From Flavonifractor sp. An10 (GTDB taxonomy: Bacteria; Bacillota; Clostridia; Oscillospirales; Oscillospiraceae), in contig NZ_NFMB01000009.1 in assembly GCF_002161215.1 (NCBI RefSeq), forward strand, positions 1 to 64,000: a DNA stretch of 64,000 bases. Direction: 5' to 3'. Position 1 is the first letter of the stretch; each line of letters begins with the position of its first letter. The notes below the pieces were generated by a model. The model searched no databases. It worked only from the letters and a program-made list of their open reading frames with translations, and had not been told where the DNA came from. The position numbers and the translations under genes were made by a program. This document shows positions 27,474-34,861 of the stretch, piece by piece.

Positions 27474-27630
27474 TTTTCCGGTGCCGGCAGCCGGTGTGGG
27501 GGCAGCTTCCGCACCCGCCGCAGTCGCAGCCCCGCTTGCCCTTGAGACGCTGGTGAAAGCGGTAGATGAGGTAGCACGCCGCCCACACGATGAGGGCCGC
27601 CACGCCGATGTATATCACATATTTTAGCAT
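27460..27630 (-). CDS. FeoB-associated Cys-rich membrane protein
   Basis: 56 residues. One membrane segment (VIYIGVAALIVWAACYLIY) is followed by a basic stretch and the cysteine cluster CDCGGCGSCPHTGC. This is the small protein commonly found after feoB in Firmicutes; it may help ferrous iron transfer. The ATG shares a base with the feoB stop (TGATG), so translation is coupled. The C-terminal IDN and stop codon lie in a repeat element, so the original tail was probably different. Confidence 0.85.
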   Translation of the reverse strand: MLKYVIYIGVAALIVWAACYLIYRFHQRLKGKRGCDCGGCGSCPHTGCRHRKTIDN

Positions 27631-30086
27631 CAGATCACCTGCAGCACAAGGGAGCCGATTTGGTACACCAGGAAGGAGCCCAGCCAGGCGGCACACAGCT
27701 GCCAGCCGATGGAGGCCAGCGTCCACCTGGTGGAGTTCATCTCCTTGTGGATGGTGGACACCGCCGCCACGCAGGGCACGTAGAGCAGGACAAACACCAG
27801 GAAGGAGTAGGCGGCCAGGGGGCTCTGGAAGGTGCCGCCCAGGGCGGCGGCGATGGCGGTGCCGCTGGCGGTCATGGAGAAGCCGTAGAACATGCTCATG
27901 GAGGACACCACCATCTCCTTGGCGATCAGGCCGGACAGGAGGGCCACCGCCGCCTGCCAGGTGCCGAAGCCCAGGGGGGCGAAGACGGGGGAGAGGAAGG
28001 TGCCGATGGTACCCAGAAGGGAGAACTCCTCCTGGGATACCATGCCGAAGGCGCCGCCCTCAAAGCCGAAGGACTGGAGGAACCAGAGCAGCACGCTCAT
28101 GGCCAGGATCAGGGTGCCCGCCTTCACCAGGAAGCCCTTCACCTTCTCCCACACGTGGAGGGAGATGTTCTTCAGGGTGGGCAGGCGGTAGGGGGGCAGC
28201 TCCAGCACGAAGGCGGCGGGCTCCCCCTTGAACACCAGCTTTTTCAGCAAAATGCCCGAGACGATGGCGAAGAGCAGGCCCAGCAGGTAGAGGGAGAACA
28301 CCACTAGCCCGCCGTATCTGGGGAAGAAGGCGGCGGTGAGCAGGCCGTACACCGGCAGCCGGGCGGAGCAGGACATAAAGGGCACCAGCATGATGGTCAT
28401 GCGCCGATCCTTCTCATTCTCCATGGTGCGGGCGCCCATGACCGCGGGGACGGTGCAGCCGAAGCCCATGAGCATGGGGATGAAGGCCTTGCCGGACAGG
28501 CCGAACCGCCGCAGCAGCCGATCCATGATGAAGGCCGCCCGGGCCATGTAGCCCGAGTCCTCCAGGAAGGAGAGGAACAGGAACAGGATGGCGATCTGGG
28601 GCAGGAAGGTGAGCACGCCGCCCACGCCGGCGATCACGCCGTCCACCAGCAGGGCCTCCACCCAGGGGGCGGTGCCCGCGGCGGCCAGAACCGAGCGGAC
28701 GGCCCCGGCGAAGTAGTCGCTGATGAGCACGTCCACTCCGTCGGAGAGGGCCTGCCCCGGCCCGAAGGTGAGGGCGAACATGGCCAGCATCATTAGCAGG
28801 AATACCGGAATGGCCAGGAACTTATGGGTGACGACGGCGTCGATCCGGTCGGACAGGGTGGGCGCGCCCAGGGGGCGGCCCCGGCGCACGCACTGGGACA
28901 CCACCTCCTGGATGAACTGGTACCGGGCGTCGGCGATCAGGGTCTCCCGGTCGCCCAGGTCGTAGGCCCCCTCGTACTCCCGGCAGATGGCCTCCAGCCT
29001 GTCCTCCTCGTCTTTGGACAGGCCCAGGGCCTTTTTCACCAGGGAATCCCCCTCGATGAGCTTGATGGAGGCCCAGTGGGCGGGGATGCCGGCGGCGTAG
29101 GCCTTGTCGTGGATCAGCTCGCCCACCTTGTGGTGGATCTGGTGGGTGAAGTCGTCGTACAGATCATCGGGCTCCACGGTGACGCCCACGTGCATCTGCC
29201 GGTGGGCCTCCTCCAGCAGCTCCTGGACGTTCTTGCCCGACCGGGCGGTGATGGGGATCACCGGAACGCCCAGGGCGCGGGAGAGCCGCTCCACATCGAT
29301 CTTGTCCCCGTGCTTCTCCACCTCGTCCATGAAGTTGAGGGCGATCACCATGGGCCGCTCCAGCTCCAGCAGCTGGGCGGTTAAGTACAGGTTGCGCTCG
29401 ATGTTGGTGGCGTCGATGATGTCGATGATGGCGTCGGGACGCTCCCCCACAATGAAGTCCCGGGCCACGATCTCCTCCATGGAGTAGGGGGAGAGGGAGT
29501 AGATGCCCGGCAGATCCACCACCGTCACCGGCTTGCCGTCCACCTCCGCCCGGCCCTCCTTCTTCTCCACCGTCACACCGGGCCAGTTGCCCACGTACTG
29601 GTTGGAGCCCGTCAGGGCGTTGAAGAGGGTGGTCTTGCCGCAGTTGGGATTGCCCACCAGGGCCAGCTTCATCTCCCGGGTGTCGTGGCTGGCGTAGTCG
29701 GGCACGCCGCCGTGCTCGGCGGCCTCGTGGGCGTGGTCGGCGTCCATCCGGCGGAGGGTCTCCTCGTCGGGGATGTGCTGCACCATGCCGATGCGCTGCT
29801 TCCGGGTCTTGGCCCGCCGCTCCCCCTCCTCGCCGGTGGCCACCTGGATCTGGGCGGCGTCCGCCTTGCGCAGGGAGAGCTCGTACCCCCGCAGGTTCAG
29901 CTCCAGCGGGTCGCCGAAGGGGGCCACCTTGCGCACCGTCACCTCCGTGCCGGGGGTGAGGCCCATGTCCACCAGCCGGCGCTTCACCGGCCCGTTCTCA
30001 TTGCCCACCTGGAGAATGATCCCCCGCTGGCCGGGGGCCACGTCCTCCAGGGTTTTCCTCGTCTGTTCCGTCTCTGTCCTCGTCAT
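27630..30086 (-). CDS. feoB: Ferrous iron transporter, FeoA-FeoB fusion
   Basis: Imports Fe2+ across the cytoplasmic membrane. 818 residues from the ATG at 30086, which has AGGTGG eight bases upstream; a GTG four codons earlier overlaps that site. Residues 12-84 are a FeoA SH3-like domain (GLTPGTEVTVRKVAPFGDP). The G domain follows with G1 GNPNCGKT (145-152), G3 DLPG (191-194) and G4-like NFMD. The C-terminal half has the repeated Gate-type membrane region with MARAAFIMDRLL and GFGCTVPAVMGART. Fusion of FeoA to FeoB is known in anaerobes. Confidence 0.95.
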   Translation of the reverse strand: MTRTETEQTRKTLEDVAPGQRGIILQVGNENGPVKRRLVDMGLTPGTEVTVRKVAPFGDPLELNLRGYELSLRKADAAQIQVATGEEGERRAKTRKQRIGMVQHIPDEETLRRMDADHAHEAAEHGGVPDYASHDTREMKLALVGNPNCGKTTLFNALTGSNQYVGNWPGVTVEKKEGRAEVDGKPVTVVDLPGIYSLSPYSMEEIVARDFIVGERPDAIIDIIDATNIERNLYLTAQLLELERPMVIALNFMDEVEKHGDKIDVERLSRALGVPVIPITARSGKNVQELLEEAHRQMHVGVTVEPDDLYDDFTHQIHHKVGELIHDKAYAAGIPAHWASIKLIEGDSLVKKALGLSKDEEDRLEAICREYEGAYDLGDRETLIADARYQFIQEVVSQCVRRGRPLGAPTLSDRIDAVVTHKFLAIPVFLLMMLAMFALTFGPGQALSDGVDVLISDYFAGAVRSVLAAAGTAPWVEALLVDGVIAGVGGVLTFLPQIAILFLFLSFLEDSGYMARAAFIMDRLLRRFGLSGKAFIPMLMGFGCTVPAVMGARTMENEKDRRMTIMLVPFMSCSARLPVYGLLTAAFFPRYGGLVVFSLYLLGLLFAIVSGILLKKLVFKGEPAAFVLELPPYRLPTLKNISLHVWEKVKGFLVKAGTLILAMSVLLWFLQSFGFEGGAFGMVSQEEFSLLGTIGTFLSPVFAPLGFGTWQAAVALLSGLIAKEMVVSSMSMFYGFSMTASGTAIAAALGGTFQSPLAAYSFLVFVLLYVPCVAAVSTIHKEMNSTRWTLASIGWQLCAAWLGSFLVYQIGSLVLQVI

Positions 30087-30130
30087 ATGTTCATCCACCT
30101 AAAGCAAGTTTTATCAACCTAACTTTTAGT

Positions 30131-30159
30131 ATTATACTATGGTGATAGGACATGCGCAA
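30131..30159 (-). promoter_or_regulatory. Promoter of feoAB
   Basis: Minus strand: TTGCGC (30154-30159), 17-base spacer, TATAAT (30131-30136). Downstream on the RNA side TTAGGT occurs twice, resembling DtxR-type half-sites; iron regulation is only a guess. Confidence 0.65.
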
Positions 30160-30242
30160 GAGACGGGCATTGCCGTTTTCGCCAAAAATTTCAGGCGGAA
30201 CGCGGGGGAAGATGGACAGGGCGGGGCGCCGGATATCCGGGC

Positions 30243-30271
30243 TTGACCGATGGGCCGGGATCCTCTATCAT
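30243..30271 (+). promoter_or_regulatory. Promoter of the nuclease-like gene
   Basis: TTGACC (30243-30248), 17-base spacer, TATCAT (30266-30271), 31 bases before the start codon. Confidence 0.65.
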
Positions 30272-30301
30272 GGAGGCAGAGGAACCAGGAGGTGGAGGGA
30301 C

Positions 30302-30736
30302 ATGCCCAACAATGGAAATCGCTTCCGGCACGCCCTGGCGGAGTATATCCGCAGCTGGGGGGACGGGCTGGAGGTGGCGGAGGAGAAGTACATCGGCTGG
30401 CGGTTCATCGGCACGCCCCGCAAGCTGGACGTGGTGGTCATGAACCCGGTCAACTGCCGCTCCATGGCTATCGAGGCCAAGCTGCAGGAGACCAGCGGCT
30501 CGGCCTTTGAGAAGCTGAGCTACGCCCTGGACGACTGCATCGCGGCGCCCATCCCTTCCATCATCGTCTTTTCCGGCAAGTACATCCGGGACGACATGAA
30601 GGCCAAGCTGATCTCCTCCGGCTGCGGCATCGAGGTGGGCTTTCAGGACGGTATGGTGGAGGACAGGCACCTGCTGCTCAAACAGAGAGTCTATATCGAG
30701 CTGGGGATGAATTATTTCCACTTCCTACGGCCATAA
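30302..30736 (+). CDS. PD-(D/E)XK nuclease-like protein
   Basis: 144 residues; the start at 30302 has GGTGGAGG upstream. The segment RKLDVVVMNPVNCRSMAIEAK gives an Asp (43), then Glu58-x-Lys60 on the next strand, the core of a PD-(D/E)XK fold; Glu28 in the first helix may be the fourth residue. The protein is a bare domain with no DNA-binding or partner domain and no methylase nearby. It may be a repair nuclease, a remnant of a restriction enzyme or a phage-type nuclease. Confidence 0.6.
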   Translation: MPNNGNRFRHALAEYIRSWGDGLEVAEEKYIGWRFIGTPRKLDVVVMNPVNCRSMAIEAKLQETSGSAFEKLSYALDDCIAAPIPSIIVFSGKYIRDDMKAKLISSGCGIEVGFQDGMVEDRHLLLKQRVYIELGMNYFHFLRP

Positions 30737-30766
30737 AAAGGTGCGGGCAGGATAGCTCCTGCCCGC
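30734..30766. terminator. Intrinsic terminator between convergent genes
   Basis: Arms GCGGGCAGGA (30743-30752) and TCCTGCCCGC (30757-30766) with AAAAA at 30735-30739, which suits the minus-strand radical SAM gene best. Confidence 0.75.
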
Positions 30767-30770
30767 ATGT

Positions 30771-31853
30771 TTACTGCCCGCCCCGGCGGTCGAAGCGGAT
30801 GTCGAAATACGTTTTGGCGATGTCGGGATGGTCGTGCTCGAACTGGGACATGTAGCGGTAGGCGGAGCTGTGCAGGCCGTTGGCCTCACAGAACTGCCGG
30901 AAGCTCTTCTTCTTGAGGAAGTTGGGCTGGTTGCACCACCGGGCCAGGGTGATGAACATCCCCTTGTAGGGGGACTGGTTGTAGTACTCATGGCGCATGA
31001 TGTAGGGCAGGCACTGGTATTCCATCAGGATGCGGATGCGCTCGAAGATGGAGGCGATCTCCTCCGCCCCCTGGGACTCAAACCCGGAGAGGACATAGAG
31101 CTTGGTGGACTTGTCCGAGTACCGCCGCCAGATCTCCAGGCCCTTCCTGACCTGCGGGGTGTCGCTGATGTGGTCGAAGGCGAAGATGTAGTCCCCGTGG
31201 TACTTCACCCTGGCCAGGCGGCGGGCCTTCTCCTCCGTCATCAGGCGCACGTCCAGCCCCTGGCGGAACTGGAACCGGCGGCCGGTCTCCTCCAGCTCGT
31301 CGATGACCTCCTGCCACCTGGGGAAGCCGAAGAACTGGTCGTCCCACAGGTAGATGTGCTTCCGGGAGGGGTCGAAGAACTCCTTGACGGGCGAGTGGCG
31401 GAACACGTGGTCGTACTTCTGGTTGACGCAGAAGGGGCACTTGCGGAAGCAGCCCCGGGTGGTGAAGCCGATGCTGTAGTCCATGTAGTCGCTGTAGGTC
31501 TGGGCCTTGATGCCCCGGGCGATCTGCTTGCCCACGTACTCGTCGTACAGGTGGTAGTCGGGCATATGGTGCTCGATCTCGTGGGGGAGATCCTCGGCGT
31601 CCATCCAGAAATAGCCGGTGCCGCCGATGTGCAGGTTGGGATAGTCCTTGGGATCAATGGGCACCTTGGTAAAGTCAAACACCCGGGAGAGGTAGACCTC
31701 GTCGTATCTGGGAATGGCGAAGTAGTCCTCCAGCAGGGTGACGTTGTTTCCCAGCTCCTTCTGATAGCCGCTGATCTTCATCAGGGCCAGGTTGGGGTGG
31801 CGGGTTCCGTTGTCCAGCAGATCCGCGTCGATAATGCCGATTTCTTTGCTCAT
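30771..31853 (-). CDS. Radical SAM protein of unknown function
   Basis: 360 residues. The start at 31853 lies after the promoter and has AAGGACGGTG upstream. The radical SAM cluster motif is Cys135-xxx-Cys139-xx-Cys142 in GFTTRGCFRKCPFCVNQ; strand motifs YLWDDQFF and QGLDVRLM follow. Residues 1-125 look like a degenerate cobalamin-type N-domain with little conservation, and no second cluster motif is obvious. This resembles B12-binding-type radical SAM proteins without a named reaction. Monocistronic, with its own promoter and terminator. Confidence 0.85.
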   Translation of the reverse strand: MSKEIGIIDADLLDNGTRHPNLALMKISGYQKELGNNVTLLEDYFAIPRYDEVYLSRVFDFTKVPIDPKDYPNLHIGGTGYFWMDAEDLPHEIEHHMPDYHLYDEYVGKQIARGIKAQTYSDYMDYSIGFTTRGCFRKCPFCVNQKYDHVFRHSPVKEFFDPSRKHIYLWDDQFFGFPRWQEVIDELEETGRRFQFRQGLDVRLMTEEKARRLARVKYHGDYIFAFDHISDTPQVRKGLEIWRRYSDKSTKLYVLSGFESQGAEEIASIFERIRILMEYQCLPYIMRHEYYNQSPYKGMFITLARWCNQPNFLKKKSFRQFCEANGLHSSAYRYMSQFEHDHPDIAKTYFDIRFDRRGGQ

Positions 31854-31875
31854 GGTTTCACCGTCCTTACCGAAG

Positions 31876-31904
31876 AGTATAGCAAAGCGCCGCCGCGCTG
31901 TCAA
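31876..31904 (-). promoter_or_regulatory. Promoter of the radical SAM gene
   Basis: Minus strand: TTGACA (31899-31904), 17-base spacer, TATACT (31876-31881). Confidence 0.8.
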
Positions 31905-31909
31905 GATCC

Positions 31910-31948
31910 GATCTCCGGGGATCATTTTCGAAATGATCCCCGGAGATC
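31910..31948. repeat. Perfect palindrome between divergent promoters
   Basis: Eighteen-base arms GATCTCCGGGGATCATTT (31910-31927) and its complement (31931-31948) separated by TCG. It lies between the radical SAM and corA promoters and could be an operator or another intergenic hairpin repeat. Confidence 0.65.
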
Positions 31949-32002
31949 CGACGGGAATCGCGGGGACAGGAGGGCGAAAAAATTTCGCGGCGGACGTTTT
32001 GC

Positions 32003-32031
32003 TTGCAATCCGGCGGGGACGGGCTTATAAT
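32003..32031 (+). promoter_or_regulatory. Promoter of corA
   Basis: TTGCAA (32003-32008), 17-base spacer, perfect TATAAT (32026-32031). The start codon is about 280 bases further on. Confidence 0.8.
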
Positions 32032-32037
32032 AGGGAG

Positions 32038-32312
32038 TGCTGGAGCAGGAGCCGGCTGCGCTCCTGTCAGCTGAATCAAACAGAGAAACAAAAGGAGTGA
32101 TATGCGCCGTGAGCGGTGACCCTGTGAGTCGAGAATGTCCCATACCCAGCGCGGCGCATTGGCCCTTCGGATGACCGGATCCCTCGGTGCACCCGTACGC
32201 CTGTGTCGCCGTTTGGCCTGCCCGGGAAGTCCCGGCGCGGGCGGCAAAGACAAAGCGTGCGGGGATTTTTATGCCCATTTGGGCCTCCCGCGCCAAGAAA
32301 GGCGTGATACAG
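32038..32312 (+). promoter_or_regulatory. Long structured 5' leader of corA with a five-codon ORF
   Basis: About 275 bases between promoter and corA. A near-ideal ribosome site AAAGGAGTGAT precedes ATG at 32102, which opens a five-codon ORF (MRRER) ending at 32119. Its first eight bases ATGCGCCG pair perfectly with CGGCGCAT (32152-32159). Further on, GGCGCGGG (32234-32241) pairs with CCCGCGCC (32287-32294) just before the corA ribosome site. I could not match it to the M-box or another known riboswitch. A Mg-sensing leader or leader-peptide control is likely from the gene it serves. Confidence 0.55.
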
Positions 32313-33236
32313 TTGCTCTCTATCCACAAGACCATCAACGGAAAGATGACCCGCCTGGACTCCGTTCAGGACGGCTGCTGGGTCAACCTGACCTATCCCA
32401 GCGAGGATGAGCTGAACACCGTGGCGGTGACCCTGGGGGTGGAGCCCTCCTTCCTGCGGGCCGCCCTGGACGAGGAGGAGACCTCCCGCATCGACACCGA
32501 GGACGGGCAGACCCTCATCATCATCGACGTGCCCGCCGTGGAGAAGGACGACGCGGTGGAGTACTCCACCCTGCCCCTGGGCATCATCGTCACCCAGAAG
32601 CACATCATCACCGTCTGCCTGAAGGAGTCCAGCATCCTCCGGGACTTTCAGGACGGCCTGGTGCGCAACGCCGAGACCCAGAAGCGCACCAGCTTCATCC
32701 TCTATATGCTCCTCCAGGTAGCCAAGCGCTTCCTCCAGTACCTGAAGCAGATCGACAAAATCTACAACTTCATGGAGCGGCAGCTCTACAAGTCCCAGCG
32801 GAACAAGGAGCTCATCCAGCTGCTGGATCTGGAGAAATCCCTGGTCTACTTCAACACCTCCCTGAAGGCCAATGAGGTGACCCTGGAGAAGATCCTCCGG
32901 GGCCGCATCATTACCCTGTACGAGGAGGATCACGACCTGCTGGAGGACGTGCTCATCGAGGTGCGCCAGGCCATTGAGATGGCCAACATCTACTCCTCCA
33001 TCATCTCGGGCATGATGGACGCCTTCGCGTCGGTGATCTCCAACAACCTGAACGTCACCATGAAGGTGCTCAGTTCCATCACCATCCTGCTGGCCATTCC
33101 AAACATCATCTTCGGATTCTACGGCATGAATGTGTCCGGACTGCCTCTGGATCAGTTCTTCTGGTTCCCGCTGGCCCTCACCGGCGGCATCATCCTGCTG
33201 GCCGCCATTGTGCTCAAGCGGAAGGATCTGCTCTGA
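32313..33236 (+). CDS. corA: CorA-family magnesium transporter
   Basis: 307 residues from a TTG at 32313 (AAAGGCGTGA upstream), which gives the usual LSIHKTING start; an in-frame ATG at 32271 is possible. The cytoplasmic N-domain is followed by long helices and two C-terminal membrane segments. The pore signature is YGMN (Gly271-Met272-Asn273). Imports Mg2+ (or Co2+/Ni2+) as a pentamer. The long leader suggests control after transcription start. Confidence 0.92.
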   Translation: MLSIHKTINGKMTRLDSVQDGCWVNLTYPSEDELNTVAVTLGVEPSFLRAALDEEETSRIDTEDGQTLIIIDVPAVEKDDAVEYSTLPLGIIVTQKHIITVCLKESSILRDFQDGLVRNAETQKRTSFILYMLLQVAKRFLQYLKQIDKIYNFMERQLYKSQRNKELIQLLDLEKSLVYFNTSLKANEVTLEKILRGRIITLYEEDHDLLEDVLIEVRQAIEMANIYSSIISGMMDAFASVISNNLNVTMKVLSSITILLAIPNIIFGFYGMNVSGLPLDQFFWFPLALTGGIILLAAIVLKRKDLL

Positions 33237-33368
33237 GCCGGCAGAGGAAAGTTTTTCCGCCTTCATGATTTGGTAACATTTCTGTGTTAAACTGATTTTC
33301 ACATATTGGAAGCGGAAGGGCGGCTGCCGGCCGTCCCGGCATACGTAAGAAGAGAATGGAGGTTTTCT

Positions 33369-34733
33369 ATGGCGAGCAACCCGAACTATTGCGACATCAC
33401 CCCTGAAATTGAGGCCCTGGCGGCTCAGTCCCTGAAGCACAGCAGCATTGATCCGGACGACTATGTCAAGTATGACGTGAAGCGCGGCCTGCGCGATCTC
33501 AACGGCAAGGGCGTCCTGGCTGGCCTGACCGAGATCTCCGACATTGTGGCCAAGAAGATTGTGGACGGCAAGGAGGTTCCCTGCGAGGGCGAGCTGTATT
33601 ACCGGGGCATCAATGTGGAGCGCCTGGTGGAGGGGGCCCTGAAGGAGGGCCGCTTCGGCTTTGAGGAGACGGCCTATCTGCTCCTGCTGGGCCGCCTGCC
33701 CAACGCCGCGGAGCTGGAGAGCTTCCAAAAGCAGCTGGCCTATTACCGCACCCTGCCCAACAACTTTGTGCGGGATATCATCCTGAAGGCGCCCAGCCAC
33801 GACATCATGAACTCCCTGGCCCGAAGCGTGCTCAACCTGGCCTCCTATGACGACCAGTGCGACGATATCTCCCTGCCCAACGTCATGCGGCAGTGCGTCC
33901 AGCTCATCTCCCTGTTCCCCATGCTCAGCGTCTACGGCTACCAGGCCTATACCTATAAGAGCGGCAGCAGCCTGTACATCCACGCCCCCCGGCCGGAGCT
34001 GTCCACGGCGGAGAACATCCTCTCCCTGCTGCGGCCTGACTCCTCCTATTCCTTCTGGGAGGCCCACGTGCTGGACATCTGCCTGACCCTCCATGCCGAG
34101 CACGGCGGCGGCAACAACTCCACCTTCACCACCCACGTGGTCACCTCCTCCGGCACCGACACCTACTCCTGCATGGCGGCGGCCCTGGCCTCCCTGAAGG
34201 GCCCCAAGCACGGCGGCGCCAACATCAAGGTGGTGCGCATGTTCGAGGATATGAAGGAGCACGTGAAGGACTGGAAGGACGAGGACGAGGTGCGCCGCTA
34301 CCTCCAGGCCCTGCTGGACAAGAAGGCCTTTGACAGGGCGGGGCTGATCTACGGCATGGGCCACGCGGTCTACTCCCTGTCCGACCCCCGCGCCAACCTG
34401 TTCAAGAAGTTCGTGGAGAAGCTGTCCCGGGAGAAGGGCCGCACCGAGGAGTACGAGCTCTACTCCATGGTGGCCCGGCTGGGCCCCGAGGTCATCTCCG
34501 GCGAGCGGAAGATGTACAAGGGCGTGTCCGCCAACGTGGACTTCTACTCCGGCTTTGTGTACCACATGCTGGATCTGCCCCTGGAGCTGTACACCCCCCT
34601 GTTTGCCATGGCCCGCGTGGCGGGCTGGAGCGCCCACCGCATCGAGGAGCTCATCAACATGGGCAAGATCATCCGCCCGGCCTACAAATATGTGGGCACC
34701 CACGCGGACTATGTCCCCATGGCGGAGCGCTGA
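33369..34733 (+). CDS. gltA: Citrate synthase
   Basis: Condenses acetyl-CoA with oxaloacetate. 454 residues, long for bacterial enzymes but normal for a clostridial branch. The catalytic residues expected from the family are His245 (LHAEHGGG), His332 (GMGHAVY) and Asp391 (NVDFYSG). The start at 33369 has GGAGG eight bases upstream. It stands alone: no aconitase or isocitrate dehydrogenase beside it. A strong terminator follows. Confidence 0.93.
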   Translation: MASNPNYCDITPEIEALAAQSLKHSSIDPDDYVKYDVKRGLRDLNGKGVLAGLTEISDIVAKKIVDGKEVPCEGELYYRGINVERLVEGALKEGRFGFEETAYLLLLGRLPNAAELESFQKQLAYYRTLPNNFVRDIILKAPSHDIMNSLARSVLNLASYDDQCDDISLPNVMRQCVQLISLFPMLSVYGYQAYTYKSGSSLYIHAPRPELSTAENILSLLRPDSSYSFWEAHVLDICLTLHAEHGGGNNSTFTTHVVTSSGTDTYSCMAAALASLKGPKHGGANIKVVRMFEDMKEHVKDWKDEDEVRRYLQALLDKKAFDRAGLIYGMGHAVYSLSDPRANLFKKFVEKLSREKGRTEEYELYSMVARLGPEVISGERKMYKGVSANVDFYSGFVYHMLDLPLELYTPLFAMARVAGWSAHRIEELINMGKIIRPAYKYVGTHADYVPMAER

Positions 34734-34747
34734 TTCAGATACCCCAA

Positions 34748-34781
34748 GAGACCGGCGGCATGGCCGCCGGCCTCTTTTTTT
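34748..34781 (+). terminator. Intrinsic terminator of citrate synthase
   Basis: Arms at 34748-34759 and 34763-34774 (one mismatch), followed by seven T. Confidence 0.9.
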
Positions 34782-34861
34782 CGCATTTCGACGGATTTTG
34801 CCCCGGGGGGCTTTCTTTTTTTCCGAAAGTATGGCAAACTAGGGGAGAAGGAGGGAAGACC

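Noticed and set aside
32038-32312. M-box magnesium riboswitch
   Set aside because: The conserved M-box sequence blocks I remember could not be located; only the general leader is reported.
31922-34703. Minus-strand ORFs opposite the corA leader, corA and citrate synthase
   Set aside because: They cross the corA promoter and two well-supported plus-strand genes.
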